This document shows positions 58,365-64,000 of a stretch of DNA of 64,000 nucleotides, one piece after another. How positions within the stretch are numbered: the first letter of the stretch is position 1; every line of letters starts with the position of its first letter. The stretch is from an uncultured Lachnospiraceae bacterium (GTDB taxonomy: Bacteria > Bacillota > Clostridia > Lachnospirales > Lachnospiraceae). Both the position numbers and the translations under genes were made by a program. The stretch is from contig CAJTMB010000004.1 of assembly GCA_910577105.1 (NCBI GenBank), positions 78,035 through 142,034 of the forward strand. The letters run 5' to 3'. Below the pieces are notes generated by a model that was not told the DNA's origin, ran no database searches, and saw only the letters and a program-made list of their open reading frames with translations.

Positions 58365-59442
58365 CTTTAACCGTAATTATATCAGGACAAAATTAGAAAA
58401 TGGTGTGAATAACATGCAAAGATATCAGTATAAGATATTGGAAAACAAAAAGGTGGAAGGATTATTGCCATTCAACATATATACATCCAATGGAGAGCGA
58501 AGCATATATTATGAGATTTCTTCGATGCAGAGTCTTTCCAAATGGTTTATGAAGGAAAAAATAGGGGAAAAGTGGATGGAAAGTCTGGTGGCAGGCCTTA
58601 GGGTAGTATTATGGTCATTGGAAGAGTATCTTTTGGACAGTCGCTGTCTGCTGCTAAGACCGGATTGTATCTTTTTGGACTTTGAATCGGGCAAATTTTA
58701 CTTTATGTACTATCCATATTATACAGAAAAAAACAAATTCAGCATGGAAACATTTTTATCTTTTTTAACGGAAAATGTAAACGAGGAAGAGGAGGATACA
58801 ATAGAAAAAGTATATGATATATATTCTGTCTGGGAAAAGGCAAAGGAAAAATTTTCGGTAGAAACATTTCTTTCTTTATGGGAAAAGTATCAGAATGAAA
58901 AACCGGAAAGCCAAAACGGCAATAATTATGAAAATATAGCGCAAGCCGCGGAACAGGAAGAGAAAGTCTTTTGTTCCGAAAAAGGAAAAAGAAAAGACAT
59001 AGCTTCCATATTCGGCAAGAACAGATACTTTAAAGGAGAAAATAAACTCAGTCTGGCTATGGAGCAATGGGAATACAAAGCAGAAAAAATAACAGAAGAA
59101 CCGGGAGTAAACGGAAAAACAACTTATATGGAAGTAAAGCCTGAACTTGAAGAGAGAAAATTATACGGAAACGGAAAACAAAACAGAAAAGTAATTTGCC
59201 TGCAACAACTACCGATAGTTATCGGAAAAAAGGGTGACAAAGCAGATGTAATATTACAGGATTCATCCATCAGCAGAATGCATGCAAGATTAACGGAGCA
59301 GGACGGGCAGGTTTATCTGGAGGATTTGAATGCAACAAACGGGACTTTCAAAAACGGGGTACGCCTGCGTCCGTATGAAAAAGTGGAAATCCTATCAGAA
59401 GATGAAATAAAACTCGGAAAACTAAGTTTTACCTATCGTTGA
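58342..59442 (+). CDS. DUF6382-FHA protein of the Tad locus
   Basis: The ATG at 58342 is behind GAGGAG and overlaps the preceding gene by 23 bp. The 366-residue protein has an N-terminal domain (about 1-165, with SWEKAKEKF-type helices) that I associate with DUF6382, a basic linker, and a C-terminal FHA domain (about 280-366). The FHA domain carries the phosphothreonine-binding residues IVIGKKGDKADVIL, SSISRMHARL and DLNATNGTFKNG. It probably links pilus assembly to Ser/Thr phosphorylation. The kinase is not encoded in this window. Confidence 0.85.
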   Translation: MQIEYTNSFNRNYIRTKLENGVNNMQRYQYKILENKKVEGLLPFNIYTSNGERSIYYEISSMQSLSKWFMKEKIGEKWMESLVAGLRVVLWSLEEYLLDSRCLLLRPDCIFLDFESGKFYFMYYPYYTEKNKFSMETFLSFLTENVNEEEEDTIEKVYDIYSVWEKAKEKFSVETFLSLWEKYQNEKPESQNGNNYENIAQAAEQEEKVFCSEKGKRKDIASIFGKNRYFKGENKLSLAMEQWEYKAEKITEEPGVNGKTTYMEVKPELEERKLYGNGKQNRKVICLQQLPIVIGKKGDKADVILQDSSISRMHARLTEQDGQVYLEDLNATNGTFKNGVRLRPYEKVEILSEDEIKLGKLSFTYR

Positions 59443-59506
59443 CAGAAGAAGTAATAGATGTTACCCTTTTATATATCTGTAACAAGCTGCATGACAGGAG
59501 AAAGAT

Positions 59507-60109
59507 GTGGACAGAGTATATGGAAGAATCAAAGATGCGCCATATATAACGGGCATTTTGGTTATAATGAACGTGATACTATTTCTAATATGTACATTTA
59601 CAGGTGATTTGTTATATAATATAGGTGAATTCAGTCCGGCCGCCTTTTTAGGGAAACATCAGTTATACCGTATGATAATGGCAATGTTTTTACATGCGGA
59701 TATAAGCCATTTGATAAACAATATGCTGCTTTTAGCCGGATTAGGTGCAATGCTGGAAAAAGAAACAGGCCATTTAAGATTCCTTATTCTATATATATTG
59801 TCAGGTCTGGGCGGTCAGGCTGTATCATTGGCATATAAGTTATATGCCGATGAGTGGTATGTCGGTTCCATAGGCGCAAGCGGGGCAGTATTTGGTCTGG
59901 TTGGAGTGCTGTTGGCCATGTCGTTTGCCTGGACCAGGGAATTGGAAAATGTTACATGGCAAAGGATAATATTAGTCGTAGCATACTCCTTATACAGTGG
60001 ATTTCAGTCAAAAAATATTGATAACGCAGCCCATATAGGAGGATTTGCGGTAGGATTTTTATTAGCCCTGGGAATGTGCTTTTTGAAAAGAATGCGGAAA
60101 GATAAATGA
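59507..60109 (+). CDS. rhomboid-family intramembrane serine protease
   Basis: The start is GTG after AGGAG. The 200-residue protein has six helices, the motif LHADISHLINNM (His63, His68, Asn72), the nucleophile in GASGAVFGL (Ser125) and the catalytic His176 in NAAHIGG. All catalytic residues are present. It follows the FHA gene by 64 bp. Possible substrates include pilus or surface proteins of the neighbouring locus, but that is inferred from location only. Confidence 0.92.
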   Translation: MDRVYGRIKDAPYITGILVIMNVILFLICTFTGDLLYNIGEFSPAAFLGKHQLYRMIMAMFLHADISHLINNMLLLAGLGAMLEKETGHLRFLILYILSGLGGQAVSLAYKLYADEWYVGSIGASGAVFGLVGVLLAMSFAWTRELENVTWQRIILVVAYSLYSGFQSKNIDNAAHIGGFAVGFLLALGMCFLKRMRKDK

Positions 60110-60147
60110 AATAAGCATGTCCATAGTGACAGATGGGAGCAGAGAAT

Positions 60148-61140
60148 ATGGTAATCAATATTTATTACGGTGGGAGAGGCCTGATAGATGACCCAACTTT
60201 ATTTGTAATAGGAAAGATGCAGGAAGTATTGGAAGAACTTCATGTCACGGTGGAAAGGTTTAATTTGTTTGAACTGAAAAACAATATTACAACGTTGCCC
60301 CAGACCCTGAAAAATGCAGACGGCATTATTCTTGCAACTACAGTGGAGTGGTATGGGATAGGCGGTTATATGCAGCAGTTTCTGGATGCATGCTGGCTGT
60401 ATGCAGATAAAGAAAAAATTGCAAAAATATATATGTGCCCGATTGTCATGGCTACCACATACGGTGAGCGGGAAGGAAAACTGAATCTGACGACTGCGTG
60501 GGAAATACTCGGAGGCCTTCCGTGTAGCGGAATATGCGGATATATTGCAGACACTGCACAGCTGGAGATGAATAAAAATTATATAACCTTAATAGAAAAA
60601 AAAGCAGAAAACATGTACCGCACCATAAATCAGAAAATGGCCTGCTTCCCGGCTAGCAATCAGGCAGTTAAAAATATGGTATCGAGTACGAAAAATATAG
60701 ACTTGACGCCGCAGGAATCAGAACAGCTTTCGCGCTATGCATCGGATGACAGTTATGTGCAAAGGCAAAAAGAAGATATTCAGGAACTGACGAATTTGTT
60801 TAAGGATATGATGGAAGACTCAGGTCTGGAAGAAGAATATTTAGAGCGTTTTAAAAATGCATTTAAGCCACAGCCGGGATTTAAGGCAAATTACAAAATA
60901 TTTATCGGAAATAAAAAGGAACCGTTATCGCTGAAAGTAAATGTATCGGACTTAATCTGTTCCTATGATAATGAATTGAATGCAGACGTGGAAATTCATA
61001 TGGAAAAGAATATTATGAATGATATTCTTTACGGGCGTATGACTTTTCAGAGGGCGTTTATGTCAGGCGATATGAAAATGAAGGGTGATTTTAAGATACT
61101 TAGAACCTTGGACCAGATATTTAACTTTGTAGAAAAATAG
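60148..61140 (+). CDS. flavodoxin-like domain fused to an SCP2 sterol-carrier-like domain
   Basis: The start at 60148 follows ATGGGAGCAG. Residues 1-180 resemble the NADPH-dependent FMN reductase/flavodoxin fold (NIYYGGRGLIDDPT, ADGIILATTVEWYGIGGYMQQFLDACW and a conserved YGEREG segment). Residues about 235-330 form an SCP2-like domain (NVSDLICSYDNELNADVEIHM, GDMKMKGDFKILRTLD). A lipid-binding redox protein is suggested; the actual substrate is unknown. Confidence 0.78.
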   Translation: MVINIYYGGRGLIDDPTLFVIGKMQEVLEELHVTVERFNLFELKNNITTLPQTLKNADGIILATTVEWYGIGGYMQQFLDACWLYADKEKIAKIYMCPIVMATTYGEREGKLNLTTAWEILGGLPCSGICGYIADTAQLEMNKNYITLIEKKAENMYRTINQKMACFPASNQAVKNMVSSTKNIDLTPQESEQLSRYASDDSYVQRQKEDIQELTNLFKDMMEDSGLEEEYLERFKNAFKPQPGFKANYKIFIGNKKEPLSLKVNVSDLICSYDNELNADVEIHMEKNIMNDILYGRMTFQRAFMSGDMKMKGDFKILRTLDQIFNFVEK

Positions 61141-61160
61141 ACAGCAAAGGCTGGTTTACA

Positions 61161-61230
61161 AAGAACTTCTAAAACTTCACACCAAAGAATGCCCAAAATA
61201 CGGGTATTCTTCATCGGAGCATTAGCTCCG
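61161..61230 (+). repeat. two-hairpin intergenic element with similarity to the one after speE
   Basis: AAGAATGCCC (61185-61194) pairs with GGGTATTCTT (61202-61211), and CGGAGC (61215-61220) pairs with GCTCCG (61225-61230) around ATTA. The lead-in AAGAACTTCTAAAACTTCA-CCAAAG resembles the sequence in the gap after speE. There is no T-tract. It is followed by the HIT gene. Confidence 0.5.
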
Positions 61231-61271
61231 TGAGATTAAAAATTCTGCAGAACAGAACCATGGAGGTTGGC

Positions 61272-61682
61272 ATGAGAAAAGAAGATTGTATTTTTTGTAA
61301 AGTTGCAAACGGGGAAATTCCTTCAAAAACTTTGTATGAAGATGAACAATTTCGGGTGATACTTGATTTGAGCCCGGTTACAAAAGGCCATGCGTTGATT
61401 CTTCCAAAAGAGCATCATGCAAACTTATTTGAATTGCCGGATGAAAAGGCGGCCAAAGCAATGCTCCTTGCGAAAAAGATGTCGGCAAGGATGATTCAAA
61501 AGCTGAAGGCAGACGGTTTTAATCTGTTACAGAATAATGGTGAAACAGCCGGTCAGACAGAAATGCATTTTCACTTACATTTGATTCCCAGATATCAAGA
61601 AGACGGGCAGCATATCACGTTGAAACCGGGTACTGTTACACAAGATGAGCTGGAAGAGATTAAAAACCTGATTACGGAATAA
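61272..61682 (+). CDS. HIT-family nucleotide-binding hydrolase
   Basis: The ATG at 61272 has TGGAGG upstream. The 136-residue protein starts with a CxxC (Cys6, Cys9) and has the histidine triad HFHLHLIPR (His99, His101, His103). The HINT/FHIT-like family hydrolyses nucleoside phosphoramidates or dinucleoside polyphosphates. Its physiological role here is open. Confidence 0.93.
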   Translation: MRKEDCIFCKVANGEIPSKTLYEDEQFRVILDLSPVTKGHALILPKEHHANLFELPDEKAAKAMLLAKKMSARMIQKLKADGFNLLQNNGETAGQTEMHFHLHLIPRYQEDGQHITLKPGTVTQDELEEIKNLITE

Positions 61683-61707
61683 GTCTGTGGGTCTTGGAGT
61701 GAAATAA

Positions 61708-62550
61708 ATGAGAACGATAAATGTAAAAGATATTACCCAAAATATTAAGGAAATGTGCATAGAGGCAAATTATTTCCTCTCTGAAGATATGGATAATGCA
61801 ATGAAACATGCAGGCAAGACAGAAAAATCGCCTCTGGGATGCCAAATTCTTGCCCAATTGCAAGAAAACCTGCAAATTGCGAGCGAAGAGAGGATTCCTA
61901 TTTGTCAGGACACCGGCATGGCTGTTGTATTTCTTGAAGTAGGTCAGGGAGTATATTTTGAAGGCGGGTCCCTGACTAAGGCTGTAAATGAGGGTGTGCG
62001 GCAAGGATATGAAGAAGGATTCTTAAGGAAGTCTGTGGTAAAGGACCCGTTAATCAGGGAAAATACAGGTGACAATACACCTGCTGTTGTTCATTATGAC
62101 ATAGTAGAAGGAGACTTGGTTACGATAACTGTCGCACCAAAAGGATTCGGCAGTGAAAATATGAGCAGAATATTTATGTTAAAACCGGCGGATGGGGCGG
62201 AAGGTGTAAAAAGAGCAATTTTAACGGCAGTTAAAGATGCCGGACCTAATGCATGTCCTCCCATGGTAATCGGGGTAGGCATTGGCGGCACTTTTGAAAA
62301 ATGTGCTCTTATGGCTAAAAAGGCATTGACGAGACCTGTAAATAGTCATTCGTCGATTGCTTATGTGAGTGAAATGGAGGAAGAACTCCTTAATAAAATA
62401 AATGGATTGGGTATCGGACCGGCGGGTCTTGGCGGTACCACAACAGCCCTGGCAGTAAATATTGAAACCTATCCTACGCATATTGCGGGTTTGCCGGTAG
62501 CCGTAAACATTTGTTGTCATGTAAACCGCCATGTGGTAAGAACTATCTAA
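61708..62550 (+). CDS. fumarate hydratase class I, alpha subunit
   Basis: The 280-residue alpha subunit is that of a two-component, 4Fe-4S, oxygen-sensitive hydratase. The three cluster cysteines are expected at Cys66 (PICQDTG), Cys183 (NACPPMVIGVGIGG) and Cys269 or Cys270 (CCHVNRH). The alternative identity is L(+)-tartrate dehydratase, which has the same fold. The adjacent beta gene and anaerobe background favour fumarase. AGTCTGTGGGTCTTGGAG precedes the ATG region. Confidence 0.92.
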   Translation: MRTINVKDITQNIKEMCIEANYFLSEDMDNAMKHAGKTEKSPLGCQILAQLQENLQIASEERIPICQDTGMAVVFLEVGQGVYFEGGSLTKAVNEGVRQGYEEGFLRKSVVKDPLIRENTGDNTPAVVHYDIVEGDLVTITVAPKGFGSENMSRIFMLKPADGAEGVKRAILTAVKDAGPNACPPMVIGVGIGGTFEKCALMAKKALTRPVNSHSSIAYVSEMEEELLNKINGLGIGPAGLGGTTTALAVNIETYPTHIAGLPVAVNICCHVNRHVVRTI

Positions 62551-62575
62551 AAAAGCGAAAGACTTGGGTATAAGG

Positions 62576-63133
62576 ATGATTAAGCGAATACATACACCGT
62601 TAACCGGTGAAAAATCGAAAACATTATCCGTTGGGGATTATGTTTATATTACGGGAACAATTTATACCGCACGGGATGCGGCGCATAAACGAATGCAGGA
62701 AACGCTCGACGCAGGAAATAATTTGCCGATTGATTTAAACGATAATATAATTTATTATATGGGGCCGTCTCCCGCAAGAGAAGGCAGGCCTATTGGTTCG
62801 GCCGGACCTACAACAGCCAGCCGGATGGATAAATATGCACCCGGATTGCTGGACTTAGGTTTAAAAGGAATGATAGGAAAAGGAAAGCGTTCCAAAGAAG
62901 TACTGGATGCCGTTGTCAGAAACGGCGGAGTTTATTTTGCGGCAGTCGGAGGAGCAGGAGCGCTTTTGTCAAAAGCAATTCAAAAGGCGGAAGTCGTAGC
63001 ATATGAAGATTTGGGAACAGAGGCAATCCATAGGCTGGAAGTAGTTGATTTTCCGGTTATTGTGGTGGCGGATGCGTCGGGAAATAACTTGTATGAAACA
63101 GCTGTAAAAGAATTTGCTGTAAATGAAGTGTAA
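62576..63133 (+). CDS. fumarate hydratase class I, beta subunit
   Basis: The 185-residue beta subunit has the pattern GDYVYITGTIYTARDAAHKRM, followed by YYMGPSPAREGRPIGSAGPTTASRMD and the C-terminal FPVIVVADASGNNLY. It completes the fumarase started in the preceding gene. The ATG at 62576 is used because homologues start with the MIKRIHTPL region. Its ribosome site is poor, so translation is probably coupled to the alpha subunit. Confidence 0.93.
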   Translation: MIKRIHTPLTGEKSKTLSVGDYVYITGTIYTARDAAHKRMQETLDAGNNLPIDLNDNIIYYMGPSPAREGRPIGSAGPTTASRMDKYAPGLLDLGLKGMIGKGKRSKEVLDAVVRNGGVYFAAVGGAGALLSKAIQKAEVVAYEDLGTEAIHRLEVVDFPVIVVADASGNNLYETAVKEFAVNEV

Positions 63134-63197
63134 TTTATGTCTGTGTGCTGCCTGACATAAATTCTTAAGTCTTGCTTGGCTTTGTGCAGCAAAGCAG
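63134..63197 (+). repeat. two-hairpin spacer after the fumarase genes
   Basis: AATTTATGTC and GACATAAATT form a perfect 10-bp stem with a 12-nt loop just after the beta-subunit stop. GCTTTG and CAAAGC form a second stem shortly after. The first stem is followed only by TTCTT, so it may be a weak terminator or a processing site. Confidence 0.5.
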
Positions 63198-63215
63198 CGT
63201 AGAAATGGGGTAAAC

Positions 63216-63950
63216 ATGAGAAGAATTATTCTGATGGTATTGCGTTTGTTTTATATCGCACCTTATTATGTATATCGTATCTGGAGGTGCGGAAAGGATA
63301 AAAAAGTTTCGTTTGAAGAGTCTTTTGCCTATATAAAGAAAGTTACAAAAAGAGCTAACCATGCAGGAAGGGTAATAATAGAGACGAAAGGGTTAGAAAA
63401 TATTCCGAAGGAAGACGGATTTATTTTTTTCTCGAACCATCAGGGCCTTTTTGATGGATTGGTATTTTTAGATTCTTGTCCAAGGCCATTCTCATATATA
63501 ACCAAAAAGGAGGCACGAAATGTATTTTTGCTGAAACAGGTGGGAGACGCCCTTGGAGTGATTGCCATTGACAGGGAAGACATCAGGCAATCGATGAAAG
63601 TAATAAACCAAGTAGCGGAAGAAGTAAAAAACGGAAAAAATTTCTTGATTTTTCCGGAAGGAACCAGAAGCAGGCTGGGGAATAAACTTTTGGATTTTAA
63701 GGGGGGAAGTTTTAAAAGCGCTACAAAAGCCAAATGTCCTATTGTACCCTGTGCTTTGATTGATTCTTTTAAACCCTTTGATGAAAAATCAATTAAGAAA
63801 GTGAAAGTGAAACTAACATATCTCCCTCCGTTATATTATAATGATTATAAAGATATGAAGACAAGTGAAATAGCAGATGAAGTAAAAAAACGAATAGAAG
63901 AAGAAATCAGCAGTCAGCAAAATGCGGAAATGCAGGAAATAAAAATGTAG
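63216..63950 (+). CDS. plsC: 1-acyl-sn-glycerol-3-phosphate acyltransferase (PlsC-like)
   Basis: The 244-residue membrane-associated acyltransferase has an N-terminal hydrophobic segment, the catalytic FFSNHQGLFDG (His75, Asp80), the acyl-acceptor FPEGTRSRLG motif and the later CPIVPCALI stretch. It adds the second acyl chain to lysophosphatidic acid in phospholipid synthesis. ATGGGG precedes the ATG. The gene is complete and ends about 50 bp before the window edge; the last bases contain no clear feature. Confidence 0.92.
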   Translation: MRRIILMVLRLFYIAPYYVYRIWRCGKDKKVSFEESFAYIKKVTKRANHAGRVIIETKGLENIPKEDGFIFFSNHQGLFDGLVFLDSCPRPFSYITKKEARNVFLLKQVGDALGVIAIDREDIRQSMKVINQVAEEVKNGKNFLIFPEGTRSRLGNKLLDFKGGSFKSATKAKCPIVPCALIDSFKPFDEKSIKKVKVKLTYLPPLYYNDYKDMKTSEIADEVKKRIEEEISSQQNAEMQEIKM

Positions 63951-64000
63951 GTTTGTCAAACATATGTTACACTGACCGCAGATAATCCTTTAACACCTGA

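Noticed and set aside
63134..63197. Strong terminator after the fumarase genes
   Set aside because: The stem is good but the following T-run is poor, so it is recorded as a hairpin spacer.

Overview
The window reads as the chromosome of a motile, anaerobic, low-to-mid G+C Gram-positive bacterium, most likely a Lachnospiraceae (Clostridia) gut commensal. The reasons are AGGAGG-type ribosome binding sites with frequent GTG and TTG starts, a flagellin/FliS pair, a BofA-family sporulation gene, a Gram-positive Tad (Flp) pilus locus with DUF5702 and FHA partners, class I two-subunit fumarase, and the agmatine/carboxyspermidine style of polyamine operon. Gene density is high, with two tRNA genes (Pro-CGG and Lys-CTT), no rRNA, no CRISPR array and no intact insertion sequence.

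Layout. 1-10.65 kb: one long polyamine operon (speD, arginine decarboxylase, speE, carboxyspermidine dehydrogenase, nspC, two membrane-protein genes, aguA, aguB) behind a structured leader that ends in an intrinsic terminator. It encodes arginine to agmatine to putrescine, followed by two independent routes from putrescine to spermidine. 10.6-13.6 kb: niaR and a PilZ gene, tRNA-Pro, a large palindromic element and a 23S rRNA methyltransferase. 13.6-20.4 kb: a leftward group of poorly known membrane and lipoproteins, a ribbon-helix-helix regulator, a metal exporter with a Fur-family regulator and a clear promoter/operator, tRNA-Lys and tatD. 20.5-28.3 kb: a DUF2975/XRE/DUF4173 cluster, a small lipoprotein, an ABC-F ATPase and a DUF4358-MBOAT-DHHW O-acylation operon. 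28.4-34.5 kb: an ECF sigma factor with a membrane protein and an ABC transporter, then a flotillin. 34.5-44.7 kb: a second copy of the palindromic element, a HAD-tyrosine phosphatase fusion, rsmA, two paralogous lipocalin-like proteins, a TPR/acidic-repeat/degenerate-AAA protein and glgB. 44.8-50 kb: a FliK-like protein, flagellin, FliS, a YaaL-like protein and BofA. 50-60 kb: the Tad pilus operon with FHA and rhomboid genes. 60-64 kb: a flavodoxin-SCP2 protein, HIT, fumarase alpha and beta, and an acyltransferase.

The most unusual signal is a 189-nt palindromic element present twice (12.1 and 34.6 kb). It has a 103-nt conserved core between 43-nt arms. The arm sequences differ strongly between copies, yet each copy is essentially perfectly self-complementary. 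Both copies are flanked by 8-bp direct repeats and both sit immediately upstream of the -35 region of a rightward gene. This looks like a mobile, non-coding, fold-constrained element that I cannot assign to a named family. Other points of interest are the terminator-bearing speD leader, the redundant spermidine routes, the roughly 200-residue insertion in TadC and several hairpin-rich spacers inside operons.
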